Source: Actinoplanes sp. TFC3
GTDB lineage: Bacteria; Actinomycetota; Actinomycetes; Mycobacteriales; Micromonosporaceae
NCBI RefSeq assembly: GCF_001553785.1
Contig: NZ_LOJP01000001.1
Coordinates: 1,077,725 to 1,119,306 of the forward strand
Length of the DNA stretch: 41,582 nt
Direction of reading: 5' to 3'
Numbering within the stretch: the stretch's first letter is position 1; the number at the start of each line of letters is the position of its first letter. Made by a program: the position numbers and the translations under genes. Shown piece by piece: positions 24,495 through 33,855 of this stretch. The notes under the pieces are model-generated. The model did no database searches, was not told where the DNA came from, and saw only the letters and a list, made by a program, of their open reading frames with translations.

Positions 24495-26534
24495 TCAAGC
24501 GGAAATTGGCACCGCCGGACGCACAGCTGGAACCTCCGAAAGCTCCGCAACCTCCGAGAAGGCAGCAGGCTGAACAGCCACCCCGGGCAGAGTTCGGTCA
24601 AGATCACCCGCGTCGGCAAAGCCAGCCACGTAAGGCGTAGCCCGAGCAGAATCCCCATCCCGCAGACGATCGGCAGCCGGAGTATCGGCAGCCGGACGTT
24701 CAGCAGCCGAGTGAGGAGCGACCAGACGGTCGGCGGCCGAACGATCACCAACCGGGCTGTCACCAACCGGACGGCCAGCGGCCGAACGATCGCCGACCGG
24801 GCGATCAGCGATCCGCAACTGAGCCGGCGTCCCCACCGCCCGAGCCTTGGTAACAAAGGCCCGCCGAGCAGCAGCAAAGCCGGACCGATCCCCGTACATG
24901 TCGCTGCTCATCTCGGCCAGCTCGCGGATTTCATAAACGTCCAGGGGCACCCGCTCACCCGCCAGCCGCCGCGCCTTCGCGGTCTGCAGGTGCCGCGCGT
25001 CGCGTGCATCGGCGTGTCGCATCGCCAGGGCCGTGAGCCATTCCGCGAACGCCTCTGGGTGGCGCGGCCCGACTTCGTCGACGAGACCCAGTGAGCGGGC
25101 CTGTTGCGCGCTCACTGGCAGTTTGTCGTCGATCAGGCGCTGGGCGGTGGTTGCGCCGACGCGCCGGGGGAGTGTGAAGGTGTGCAGCTCCGAGCCGTAC
25201 AAACCCATGTCGTAGTACGGGTTCAGCACGATGCCGTCCCGCGCCGCCACGATGTCCGCGCCCAAGCCGAGCATCACGCCGCCGGCTCCCGCGCTCCCGG
25301 CGTACGCGGAAATGACGACCTGGCGGGTGCACGTGATCAGCTCGCGGCAAATGTTATTTATCGCCTTGATGTTGGCCCAGGCCGAGCCGGCCGAATCGGT
25401 CGCTGCCTCGATGGCATTGAGGTGAATGCCATTGCTGAACACGTCAGTGCCGCCACGCAGCACCAGCACCCGCGTGTCCTGCCCGGCTGCGTGCTGGAAC
25501 GCGGCCAGCAATCGCCGGCAATGCCCGGCCGACATCGCGCCGTTGTAGAAATCGAAAGCCAGCCAGCCCACCGCGCCTGTCCGCCGGTAACGGATTTGCC
25601 GGTACGAGGGCCCTTCCGTGTCAGTGCCCGCCGGCAACGGCGAATTCGGCACATCCCGCAACCGCGAGCCCCCCGACCGCGGCCCAAGCGACCCCGAGCC
25701 GCCCGACCCCACCGACCGCGAGCCCAGCAAAGAAGTCGCAGGCAGCTTGAACACCCCATCCGCCGCCCGCAAATGCCCAAGCCAAACCGACCCATCCCCG
25801 GTCGCCACCAGCACGGCCCCCTGCCGGCGAGCCAGCAGTGCGCCCGGCCGCGCCCCTCGCGCCAACCCCGGATGGGCGTCATAGGCAAATACTTCAAGAT
25901 CAGCAAGCTGCGTCCGTACGCCCGGAGCACCGTCCGCAGCCCGCACTCGCCGCACGATGTGATCCGTCGGGGCCGACCACTCGAACGCCCGATCCGCCTG
26001 CTTCATCGCCGGGCGGGGGCGCGCGCCTCGTACCTCGATGGTCATCTCGGTTGCGGGTGTTGGCTCGAAGCCCGGGTCCGCAGCCTTTGCCAGCACCTCG
26101 AAGACGCACTCCATTGCCGCGTCGGCGACCGGCCCGTTGTACAGCGATGACTTGCGCGGAGCGGTGAGCGGCATCGGGAAGGTCCGCGTGGCCCAGATCG
26201 GGCCGGCGTCCATCTGCTCGACGGCCTGCAGCGCGGTGACGCCCCAGGAGCTTGCCGCCTCGGTGATCGCCCAGTCCAGCGATGACGGGCCGCGGTCACC
26301 GGCCGGGCCGGGGTGGATGATCACCGTGCGGAAGTGCTGCCAGATCTCCGCGGGCACCCGGTCCTTGAGGAACGGGCACAGAATGAGTTCCGGCTCCGCC
26401 GCGTGGACGGCGTCGATCATGTCGCGCGGGTTCGTCGCCAACTGCACGCCGACGTCGTGGCCTGCTTCCCGCAGTGCGCACCACACGCGCTGACTCAGGC
26501 CGTTGAACGCCGACACCAGCAAAAGGACCCGCAC
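24495..26534 (-). CDS. hoxX: HoxX-like protein: formyl-THF transferase domain plus enoyl-CoA hydratase domain
   Basis: This 679-residue protein begins MRVLLLVSAFNGLSQRVWCA and continues with PELILCPFLKDRVP and IIHPGPAGDRGPSSLDWAI, the formyl-tetrahydrofolate transferase half of HoxX. A crotonase-fold half follows (about 310-540) with LVLRGGTDVFSNGIHLNAIE and SAYAGSAGAGGVMLGLGAD. HoxX makes CO from a formyl group for aerobic maturation of [NiFe] hydrogenases. Known HoxX proteins are shorter; the extra length is a Gly/Ser insert near 275-300 and a C-terminal tail of about 110 residues with repeats such as DRPVGDRSA. GTG start with GGGGAGG five bases upstream. No hydrogenase or hyp gene is in the window, so its real partner is unclear. 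Confidence 0.82.
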   Translation of the reverse strand: MRVLLLVSAFNGLSQRVWCALREAGHDVGVQLATNPRDMIDAVHAAEPELILCPFLKDRVPAEIWQHFRTVIIHPGPAGDRGPSSLDWAITEAASSWGVTALQAVEQMDAGPIWATRTFPMPLTAPRKSSLYNGPVADAAMECVFEVLAKAADPGFEPTPATEMTIEVRGARPRPAMKQADRAFEWSAPTDHIVRRVRAADGAPGVRTQLADLEVFAYDAHPGLARGARPGALLARRQGAVLVATGDGSVWLGHLRAADGVFKLPATSLLGSRSVGSGGSGSLGPRSGGSRLRDVPNSPLPAGTDTEGPSYRQIRYRRTGAVGWLAFDFYNGAMSAGHCRRLLAAFQHAAGQDTRVLVLRGGTDVFSNGIHLNAIEAATDSAGSAWANIKAINNICRELITCTRQVVISAYAGSAGAGGVMLGLGADIVAARDGIVLNPYYDMGLYGSELHTFTLPRRVGATTAQRLIDDKLPVSAQQARSLGLVDEVGPRHPEAFAEWLTALAMRHADARDARHLQTAKARRLAGERVPLDVYEIRELAEMSSDMYGDRSGFAAARRAFVTKARAVGTPAQLRIADRPVGDRSAAGRPVGDSPVGDRSAADRLVAPHSAAERPAADTPAADRLRDGDSARATPYVAGFADAGDLDRTLPGVAVQPAAFSEVAELSEVPAVRPAVPISA

Positions 26535-26720
26535 ATTGCCTCCCCAGACAAAGCCCCAACGAACGGGCAGTCTGGACCAGTCGTTTCACACTATGTCGGA
26601 CTTGCTGTCCGATAGCGGTCCGGCGGCCCGGGGGCGGCACCCGGCGGACTAAGCTGGGCTGGTACCCCTCGTCCAACGGGCGCCGGGGTTTTTCGATGTG
26701 CTCATCAGAGAGTCTTTTTC
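26535..26720. promoter_or_regulatory. Divergent hoxX / mfd control region
   Basis: These 186 bases lie between divergent genes. TCGGAC-TTGCT-GTCCGA at 26596-26612 is a perfect inverted repeat with six-base arms and could be an operator. TAAGCT at 26650-26655 could be a -10 box for mfd, but no matching -35 is visible. A terminator-like hairpin follows. Confidence 0.4.
26664..26693 (+). terminator. Terminator-like hairpin in the mfd leader
   Basis: ACCCC, T, CGTCC, loop AAC, GGGCG, CC, GGGGT folds into an interrupted stem that is followed directly by TTTT. This is the form of an intrinsic terminator on the plus strand, yet no plus-strand gene lies upstream. It ends 27 bases before the mfd ATG. 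Confidence 0.5.
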
Positions 26721-29700
26721 ATGCAACTCAGTGGCCTCATCCCGGCCGCCCTGCGTGACCGCGGGCTCGCCCGGGCCCGCGACCTTGCCCGCAAGGGCGG
26801 AGCCGACTCCGACGCGCTGGACCTGACGGCCCCCGCCTCGCTGCGCCCGTTCGTCGTGGCCGCGGTCGCCGGATCGGCCGACTCCGGCGGCGCCGGGCGT
26901 CCCGTGCTCGCCGTGACCGCAACCAGCCGCGAGGCCGACGACCTCGCGGCTGCGCTGGGCTGCCTGATCGCGCCGGAACGCGTCGCCGTCTACCCCTCCT
27001 GGGAGACGCTCCCGCACGAGCGCCTGTCGCCCCGCTCCGACACGGTTGGCCGCCGCCTCGCGGTCCTGCGCCACCTCGCCCACCCCGAAGAAGCCCTGCC
27101 CATCAGCGCCGACAGAAGCCGCGAAAGCACCGGCAAAAACGGCGGAAGCGTCGGTACGAGCGGCAAACACGAAGACGGCGGCAACACCCTGCAGGTGGTC
27201 GTAGCCCCCGTCCGCTCCCTCCTGCAACCCCAGCTCAAGGGCCTCGGCGACCTCAAGCCCGTGGAGCTGCGAGCCGGCGGTGAAGCCGAGCTGGAAGAGA
27301 TCGCCCACCGCCTGTCCGACATGGCGTACGCCCGCGTCGACCTGGTCACCAAGCGCGGCGAGTTCGCGGTGCGCGGCGGCATCCTCGACGTCTTCCCGCC
27401 CACCGACGAGCACCCCTCGCGCGTGGAGTTCTGGGGCGACGAGGTCGAGGAGATCCGCACCTTCGCCGTGGCCGACCAGCGCACCATCGACCCGGTGGAG
27501 CGATTGTGGGCACCGCCGTGCCGTGAACTGCTGCTGACCCCACAGGTGAGGGCAAAAGCCGCAGAACTGGCAGCCGAGCACCCCGAACTGGCCGAGATCC
27601 TGGACAAGCTTGCCGAGGGCATCCCCGTCGAGGGCATGGAGTCGCTGGCCCCGGCGCTGCTGCAGGGCACCGACAGCATGGAGCTGCTGATCGACTGCAT
27701 GCCCGCGGGCACCCATGTGCTGCTGTGTGACCCCGAACGGATCCGGACTCGGGCGCATGACTTGACCCGTACGTCCGATGAGTTCCTGGAGGCCAGCTGG
27801 GCCGCAGCCGCGGTCGGCGGCCAGGCCCCCATCGACGTCGGCGCCGCCGCGTTCCGCACCCTGGCCGATGTCCGCGCGCATGCCGCCACCCTGCGCCAGC
27901 CCTGGTGGACGGTGTCACCGTTCGGGTTGGTTGAGGACGAGACGCCCGACAATTCCGGCACGCCGTGGCTGGATACGCCGGCCACCGAGGTGAGCCCGGA
28001 CGTCGGGGACGCCGTGGCGCTCAAGGCCCAGCCCGTCCCGCTGTACCACGGCGACACCGCCAAGCTGGCCGGTGACCTGCAGCAATGGTCGGCCGACCGG
28101 TGGGCCATCGCGCTCGTCTTCGAGGGCCACGGCACCGCCCAGCGCGCTACCGAGGTGCTGCGCGACGCGGGCCTGGGCGTCACCCCGGTCGACTCCATCG
28201 AAACCGCGATCGAGCCGGGTCAGCTGCTCATCACCTGCGGCGGGCTCAACCACGGCTTCGTGGACGAGGGCTCCAAGCTGGCCATCATCACCGGCAACGA
28301 CATCACCGGCGGCCGGGGCGCGTCCACCAAGGACATGCGCAAGATGCCCAGCCGCCGGCGCAACACGATCGACCCGCTGGAGCTCAAGACGGGCGACTTC
28401 GTGGTGCACGAGCAGCACGGCATCGGCCGCTACGTCGAGCTGGTGCAGCGCACGGTGAACGGCGCCGACCGCGAATACCTGGTCATCGAGTACGCCCCGA
28501 GCAAGCGCGGCCAGCCCGGCGACCGCTTGTTCGTGCCCACCGACCAGCTGGACCAGCTTTCCCGCTACGTCGGTGGCGAACAGCCCAGCCTGCACAAGAT
28601 GGGCGGCTCGGACTGGCAGAAGAGCAAGGCGCGTGCTCGCAAGGCCGTTCGTGAGATCGCGGCGCAGCTCATCCAGCTCTATGCCGCGCGGCAGGCTTCC
28701 AAGGGGCACGCGTTCGGCTCGGACACCCCTTGGCAGCGCGAGCTCGAGGACGCCTTTCCGTACACCGAGACGCCGGACCAGCTGGCTGCCATCAGCGAGG
28801 TCAAGCACGACATGGAGCTGGCCGTTCCGATGGACCGGCTGATCTGCGGCGACGTCGGTTACGGCAAGACCGAGATCGCGGTACGGGCGGCGTTCAAGGC
28901 GGTGCAGGACGGCAAGCAGGTCGCCATTCTGGTACCGACGACTCTGCTGGCCCAGCAGCACTACAACACCTTTGCCGAGAGAATGGGCCAGTTTCCCGTA
29001 CGGATAAAGCAGCTCTCGCGTTTCCAAACGCCGAAGGAAGCCGCGCTGACGCTGGAGGAAGCCGCCAACGGGACCGCGGACATCGTCATCGGGACGCACC
29101 GCTTGCTGTCGAAGTCCACGCATTTCAAGAACCTCGGCCTGATCATCGTGGACGAGGAACAGCGTTTCGGCGTCGAGCACAAGGAACAGCTCAAGGCATT
29201 GCGGGCGTCGGTGGACGTGCTGACCATGTCCGCGACACCGATTCCGCGCACCTTGGAAATGGCGATCACCGGCATCCGGGAGATGTCGACAATCGCCACG
29301 CCTCCGGAGGAACGCCACCCCGTGCTGACGTACGTGGGGGCCTATGACAACAAACAGGTCGCCGCCGCCATTCATCGCGAGCTGTTGCGCGACGGCCAGG
29401 TCTTCTTCCTGCACAACCGGGTCGAATCGATCGACAAGGCGGCGCGCACGCTGCGCGAACTGGTTCCCGAGGCACGCGTTGCGGTCGCGCACGGCCAGAT
29501 GAGCGAGGAGCAGCTCGAAAAGGTCATGGTCGGGTTCTGGGAGAAGGAGTACGACGTTCTGGTCAGCACGACCATCGTCGAATCCGGCATCGACATCCCG
29601 AACGCGAACACGCTGATCGTCGAGCGCGCCGACCTGCTCGGTCTGTCGCAATTGCACCAGATCCGCGGACGTGTCGGGCGTGGTCGCGAGCGGGCGTACG

Positions 29701-30440
29701 CCTACTTCCTCTATCCCCGCGAGAAGCCGCTCACCGAGCAGGCCCACGAGCGGCTCGCCACCATCGCCCAGCACACCGAGCTCGGCGCCGGCATGTACGT
29801 GGCGATGAAGGACCTTGAGATCCGCGGCGCCGGCAACCTGCTCGGCGGCGAGCAGTCCGGGCACATCGAGGGCGTCGGTTTCGACCTGTACGTCCGAATG
29901 GTCGGCGAAGCGGTCAGTGCCTTCAAGGGTGAGCGGCCCGAGGAAGAGCCGGAGGTCAAGGTCGACCTGCCGATCGATGCGCACCTGCCGACCGAGTACA
30001 TCTCGGTGGAACGCCTGCGTCTGGAGATGTACCGCAAGCTGGCCGAAGCCCGTGACAACGCGCGCCTCGACGAGGTGGTCGCCGAAATGACCGACCGCTA
30101 CGGCGAACCGCCCGAAACGGTCGCCAACCTGATCGCGGTCGCCCGGTTCCGCCTGGTGGCACGCGCCTACGGGCTGACCGACGTCTCGGTGCAGGGCAAA
30201 CACCTGCGGTTCTCGCCGCTGCCGTTGCCGGACTCCAAGCAGATGCGGCTCAAGCGCTACCACCCCGATTCGGTCTACAAGGCGGCGAACGACCAGGTCA
30301 GCGTGCCCAGGCCGAGCACCCGGCGGGTCGGCGGCGAACCGCTGCGCGACCTGGCCCTGCTGCAGTGGTGCACCCAGTTGCTCAAGGATGTGCTCGGCGA
30401 CATCCCGGCCCCGGTGTCGTCGGTCACAGCCGGAGCGTGA
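26721..30440 (+). CDS. mfd: Transcription-repair coupling factor
   Basis: This 1239-residue ATPase frees RNA polymerase stalled at DNA damage and recruits UvrA. An N-terminal UvrB-like region (about 1-350) is followed by the CarD-like RNA-polymerase-interaction domain (about 552-620, LKTGDFVVHEQHGIGRYVEL). The RecG-like motor has Walker A GDVGYGKTE, VDEEQRFG, the MSATPIPRTLEMA motif and GRVGRGRERAYAYFLY. A C-terminal TRCF domain follows. A roughly 30-residue polar insert (about 130-155) in the N-terminal domain makes it slightly longer than usual. The ATG at 26721 agrees with the family start, with only a weak GAGAG ribosome binding site. The gene leads a plus-strand series of four. Confidence 0.97.
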   Translation: MQLSGLIPAALRDRGLARARDLARKGGADSDALDLTAPASLRPFVVAAVAGSADSGGAGRPVLAVTATSREADDLAAALGCLIAPERVAVYPSWETLPHERLSPRSDTVGRRLAVLRHLAHPEEALPISADRSRESTGKNGGSVGTSGKHEDGGNTLQVVVAPVRSLLQPQLKGLGDLKPVELRAGGEAELEEIAHRLSDMAYARVDLVTKRGEFAVRGGILDVFPPTDEHPSRVEFWGDEVEEIRTFAVADQRTIDPVERLWAPPCRELLLTPQVRAKAAELAAEHPELAEILDKLAEGIPVEGMESLAPALLQGTDSMELLIDCMPAGTHVLLCDPERIRTRAHDLTRTSDEFLEASWAAAAVGGQAPIDVGAAAFRTLADVRAHAATLRQPWWTVSPFGLVEDETPDNSGTPWLDTPATEVSPDVGDAVALKAQPVPLYHGDTAKLAGDLQQWSADRWAIALVFEGHGTAQRATEVLRDAGLGVTPVDSIETAIEPGQLLITCGGLNHGFVDEGSKLAIITGNDITGGRGASTKDMRKMPSRRRNTIDPLELKTGDFVVHEQHGIGRYVELVQRTVNGADREYLVIEYAPSKRGQPGDRLFVPTDQLDQLSRYVGGEQPSLHKMGGSDWQKSKARARKAVREIAAQLIQLYAARQASKGHAFGSDTPWQRELEDAFPYTETPDQLAAISEVKHDMELAVPMDRLICGDVGYGKTEIAVRAAFKAVQDGKQVAILVPTTLLAQQHYNTFAERMGQFPVRIKQLSRFQTPKEAALTLEEAANGTADIVIGTHRLLSKSTHFKNLGLIIVDEEQRFGVEHKEQLKALRASVDVLTMSATPIPRTLEMAITGIREMSTIATPPEERHPVLTYVGAYDNKQVAAAIHRELLRDGQVFFLHNRVESIDKAARTLRELVPEARVAVAHGQMSEEQLEKVMVGFWEKEYDVLVSTTIVESGIDIPNANTLIVERADLLGLSQLHQIRGRVGRGRERAYAYFLYPREKPLTEQAHERLATIAQHTELGAGMYVAMKDLEIRGAGNLLGGEQSGHIEGVGFDLYVRMVGEAVSAFKGERPEEEPEVKVDLPIDAHLPTEYISVERLRLEMYRKLAEARDNARLDEVVAEMTDRYGEPPETVANLIAVARFRLVARAYGLTDVSVQGKHLRFSPLPLPDSKQMRLKRYHPDSVYKAANDQVSVPRPSTRRVGGEPLRDLALLQWCTQLLKDVLGDIPAPVSSVTAGA

Positions 30441-30453
30441 GAGAGTCTTGACC

Positions 30454-31242
30454 ATGCCGCGTGCACGCCGACTTGCATCCACCGCTGTCGTTGCCATCTT
30501 CGCCGCCACCGGGCTCTCCGCCTGTCAGCAGTCCCCGGACGTGGCTGCCTACGTCGGCGGCGAGACCATCACCCAGGACCGGGTCGAGCAGATCTACGAC
30601 CAGGTCCGCGACGAGCTGACGACCGCCCGTCAGCAGGCGCAGCAGCAGGGGGAGGCGAACGGTGCCTCGCCGGGTGCGGTGGCCCCGCTGAGCATGCCGA
30701 TCAAGCAGCAGGACGTGCTGAACACGCTGCTCAGCCTCGATGTGCTGCGCAAGTCCGCGCAGTCGCACGGCATCAAGGCCGCCGCCGAGCCCACTGTCGA
30801 CCAGGTCGCGCAGGCGCGTAACTACTCGGCCACCTGGGAGTACACCAAGCTCTACACCGAGACGTACCAGTTGCGAGCGGCGCTGCAGGGCAAGGTTGTT
30901 CCCGCGGCGCTGACTGAGGACGACCTGCGCGACGTCTACCAGCGCCTGCTGGCCGGCGGTGCGGCCGACCCGGGCACCTCGTTCCAGGACTTCTCGTCGC
31001 AGCTCTCGGCGGAGAACAAAACGCTGCTGGAGACCTACGTCGGGCTGCGCAACGAGATGAAGACGATCACGGCCGACGACAAGGTCAAACTCAACCCGCG
31101 CTACGGCAACCAGCAGGTCACGCTGTTGTCCGCGCAGGCCGCCGATGGCAAGGACGTGCCGCTCGTGGTGTTCACTTTCGCCGGTGACGCCGACGAGGCC
31201 CCGTATGTCACTGACGTCTCCGCCGTGACCAGCCTCGCCTGA
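30454..31242 (+). CDS. SurA-N-like lipoprotein
   Basis: This 262-residue protein has a lipoprotein signal peptide with lipobox LSAC at about residues 21-24. Next comes DVAAYVGGETITQDRVEQIY, the opening of the SurA/peptidyl-prolyl-isomerase N-terminal chaperone domain. No complete PPIase domain follows, so it is probably a chaperone-like lipoprotein anchored on the outer face of the membrane. The ATG at 30454 lies 13 bases after mfd and its stop overlaps the mazG start (TGATG). An analogous lipoprotein sits between mfd and mazG in other actinobacteria. Confidence 0.78.
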   Translation: MPRARRLASTAVVAIFAATGLSACQQSPDVAAYVGGETITQDRVEQIYDQVRDELTTARQQAQQQGEANGASPGAVAPLSMPIKQQDVLNTLLSLDVLRKSAQSHGIKAAAEPTVDQVAQARNYSATWEYTKLYTETYQLRAALQGKVVPAALTEDDLRDVYQRLLAGGAADPGTSFQDFSSQLSAENKTLLETYVGLRNEMKTITADDKVKLNPRYGNQQVTLLSAQAADGKDVPLVVFTFAGDADEAPYVTDVSAVTSLA

Positions 31243-32228
31243 TGACCGAACCCGGGCGGATCGTTCTGCTGGTCACTTCGCCCCGGCTTCCTGCTGGGTT
31301 GCTCACGGCGACTGCTTGGGATCTCGTACGGTCAGGGCCCGTTTTCGCCGCCGCCGCCAGCGACCAGTCGGCGGCGCTGCGCTCCTCCGGGGTGCCCGTG
31401 ACGATCATCGAGCCGGACCCCGAACGGCTGGTGCAGGCGCTGGCCGAGCATCTCAGCGTGGTCTGGCTCGCTGGGGCGTCCGGTGACGAGGACTTCGCCC
31501 GGCGCCTCGGCCTGCGGCTGGCCCGCGAGCCCGCGCTGGCCGAACTCGAACTCTGCTACGGCTCCTGGGACCCGCCCGGTGCCCGCCTGCTCGACGCGGT
31601 CGCCGTGATGGACCGGCTGGCATCACCCGGCGGCGACCCCTGGAAGCGCCAGCAGACCCACGAGTCGCTCGCCCAATACCTGCTCGAAGAGAGCTACGAG
31701 GCGTACGACGCCATCGCCGGCCACGACCTTGACGCGCTGCGCGAGGAGCTCGGTGACGTGCTGCTGCAGGTCGTCCTGCACGCCCGGCTCGCCGAGGAGC
31801 TTCCCGAGGATGAACGCTGGAACGTCGACGACGTGGCCGGCGGGCTGGTGGACAAGATGGTCCGGCGCAACCCGCACGTGTTCGCCGGGGAGAACGTTGA
31901 CAGCATCGAGGACATTGTCGACAACTGGGAACGCATCAAGAAGGAAGAGAAGGCGCGGGTCTCGGTGCTGGAGGGCATCGCGCTGAGCCAGCCCGCGCTG
32001 TCGCTGGCCGCCAAGATCCTGCACCGGGCCGAGCGAGCCGGGCTGGACGTCGCGCTGCCCGACAATTCCGGCTTGGGGGCTGTGCTGTTGCGCATGGTGG
32101 CGCAGGCCCGCCGCGACGGGCTGGATGCCGAGGCGCTGCTCCGGCAGGCCACGTTGACGTACGCCGAAGCCATCCGATCGGCCGAAGCCGGACCCGCTGC
32201 CCGGGAGAATGTCGCACCTGCCGAGTAG
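31242..32228 (+). CDS. mazG: MazG-type nucleoside triphosphate pyrophosphohydrolase
   Basis: This 328-residue enzyme hydrolyses NTPs to NMPs and pyrophosphate, cleaning damaged nucleotides or limiting signalling nucleotides. The MazG domain (about 118-300) carries the metal-binding LLEESYEAYDAI and REELGDVLLQ helices. The first 115 residues form an extra N-terminal domain typical of actinobacterial MazG and without clear catalytic motifs. The ATG shares one base with the stop of the lipoprotein gene (TGATG), which shows coupling. The next gene starts at or just after its end. Confidence 0.92.
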   Translation: MTEPGRIVLLVTSPRLPAGLLTATAWDLVRSGPVFAAAASDQSAALRSSGVPVTIIEPDPERLVQALAEHLSVVWLAGASGDEDFARRLGLRLAREPALAELELCYGSWDPPGARLLDAVAVMDRLASPGGDPWKRQQTHESLAQYLLEESYEAYDAIAGHDLDALREELGDVLLQVVLHARLAEELPEDERWNVDDVAGGLVDKMVRRNPHVFAGENVDSIEDIVDNWERIKKEEKARVSVLEGIALSQPALSLAAKILHRAERAGLDVALPDNSGLGAVLLRMVAQARRDGLDAEALLRQATLTYAEAIRSAEAGPAARENVAPAE

Positions 32229-32238
32229 ATTCCGGTCC

Positions 32239-33855
32239 ATGCCGGAGTTCGTCCCGCTCGCCGAGCGCATCGTCGACGCCATCCTCGAAGCCGACCCCGC
32301 GCTCGCGTCCATCGCCGGCGATCATCGCTACGATGACCGGCTGCCCGACCTGTCGCCCGGCGCGGTGACCGAGCGGGTCACCATGCTGCGTGACGCCGCC
32401 GACGCGCTGTCCGGCATCGACCCCGACCTGTTCGACCAGCAGGACCAGGTCGACCACGCGATCCTGTCGGCCGTCATCGAGCGCGGCATCTTCGAGCTGA
32501 CCGACGTGCGCGAGCACGAGTGGAACCCGCTGGAGCACAACCCCGGCCCGCTGCTGCACGCGCTGATCGCCCGCCCGTTTGCCCCAGCGGAGGAGCGGCT
32601 GACCAGCCTGGCCGGCCGTCTCGCCGCGATCCCCGACGCGCTCGCCACCGCCCGGGCGGCGCTGCACGACGTTCCCCGGCTGCACGCCGAGGTGGCCCGC
32701 GGCCAGTTCGCCGGCGCTGCCTCGCTGATCCGCAACCAGCTCCCCAGCCTGCTCGCCGAGGTTCCCGGGTTGCGCCCGGCCGTCGAGCCGGCGATGCAGG
32801 CCGCCCTGGTCGCGCTCGGCGATTTCGACCGCTGGCTGCAGGCGCGCCTGGACAGCGGCGATCCCGGCCGCGACCCCCGCCTGGGGCGCCCGCTGTGGGA
32901 GGCGCGGCTGTGGCACACCCTCGACACCGAGCTGCCCGCCGCCGAGATCCTCGCCCGGGCCCGCCGCAACCTGGTCGACGTGGGCGCACAGCTGCGGGAA
33001 GCCGCCGCCGAGCTGACCGGCGGCCCGGAAACCGACGACACCGTGCGCCAGGCGCTGGGCCGGCTGGCCGCCGAGCACCCCGACGACGCCACCATCGTCG
33101 ACCTGGCCAAGCTCACCATGGGCGAGGCGACCGAGTTCGTCCGCGAGCACGCCCTGATGACGCTGATCGACGACCCGTGCGTCATCGAGGAGATGCCGGA
33201 GTTCGCCCGCGGCGTGGCGGTGGCCTACTGCGACCCGCCCGGCCCGCTGGAGACCGCGTCGTTGCCCACGTTCTACTGCATCGCCCCGGCACCGGCGGAC
33301 TGGCCGGCCGAGCGGGTGGCCTCGTTCTACCGCGAATACAACAACCACATGCTGCGCAACCTGACCGTGCACGAGGCGATGCCCGGTCATTTCCTGCAGC
33401 TCGCCCACGCCCGGCGTTTCCGCTCGGCGACCCGGGTGCGCTCGCTCGGCTATTCCGGTCCTTTCGTCGAGGGCTGGGCGGTCTACGCCGAGGAGCTCAT
33501 GGCCGGCTTGGGCTTCGGCGGGCTGCCGGTGCGGCTGCAGCAGCTCAAGATGCAGCTTCGGATGAGCCTCAACGCGGTGCTCGACCAGCTCGTGCACTGC
33601 GACAACCTGAGCGAGCCCGAAGCCATGGCGATGATGACCGGCCTCGGCTTCCAGGAGGAGGGCGAGGCAACCGGCAAGTGGCAGCGGGCGTTGCTTACCT
33701 CGACGCAGCTGTCGACGTACTTCGTGGGCTACACCGAGATGGCCGGAATCGCCGCGGCCCGTCCGTTCGGAGCGACCCCCAAGGCCTGGCACGACGCGAT
33801 GCTCGCCCACGGCTCACCGCCGCCGCGGCACCTGCGTTACCTGCTGGGCGTCTGA
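32239..33855 (+). CDS. DUF885 family zinc-peptidase-like protein
   Basis: This protein of 538 residues belongs to DUF885. Residues 378-384 are HEAMPGH, the zinc-binding HExxxxH-like motif of this family, followed by FLQLAHA, and GWAVYAEELM supplies the downstream glutamate. It has no signal peptide, so it should be cytoplasmic; the substrate is unknown. I chose the ATG at 32239 because MPEFVPLAERIVDAILEADP matches the usual family start. An ATG at 32209 inside mazG would add ten residues and has GGGAG too close to it. It ends 19 bases inside the convergent lipoprotein gene. Confidence 0.85.
   Translation: MPEFVPLAERIVDAILEADPALASIAGDHRYDDRLPDLSPGAVTERVTMLRDAADALSGIDPDLFDQQDQVDHAILSAVIERGIFELTDVREHEWNPLEHNPGPLLHALIARPFAPAEERLTSLAGRLAAIPDALATARAALHDVPRLHAEVARGQFAGAASLIRNQLPSLLAEVPGLRPAVEPAMQAALVALGDFDRWLQARLDSGDPGRDPRLGRPLWEARLWHTLDTELPAAEILARARRNLVDVGAQLREAAAELTGGPETDDTVRQALGRLAAEHPDDATIVDLAKLTMGEATEFVREHALMTLIDDPCVIEEMPEFARGVAVAYCDPPGPLETASLPTFYCIAPAPADWPAERVASFYREYNNHMLRNLTVHEAMPGHFLQLAHARRFRSATRVRSLGYSGPFVEGWAVYAEELMAGLGFGGLPVRLQQLKMQLRMSLNAVLDQLVHCDNLSEPEAMAMMTGLGFQEEGEATGKWQRALLTSTQLSTYFVGYTEMAGIAAARPFGATPKAWHDAMLAHGSPPPRHLRYLLGV

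Noticed and set aside
24182..24877. A minus-strand frame with a Leu/Arg/Val-rich product overlapping the hoxX end
   Set aside because: Its repeats mirror the repeat-rich HoxX tail in another frame. It lacks a binding site and the hydrophobic runs are broken by many arginines.
27915..30509. An 864-codon open frame on the minus strand opposite mfd
   Set aside because: Mfd is certain on the plus strand. The antisense frame has low-complexity composition and no ribosome binding site or family motif.
31936..33810. A 624-codon minus-strand frame opposite mazG and the DUF885 gene
   Set aside because: It spans two well supported genes, has a Gly/Arg/Gln-rich shadow composition, and has no recognisable domain.
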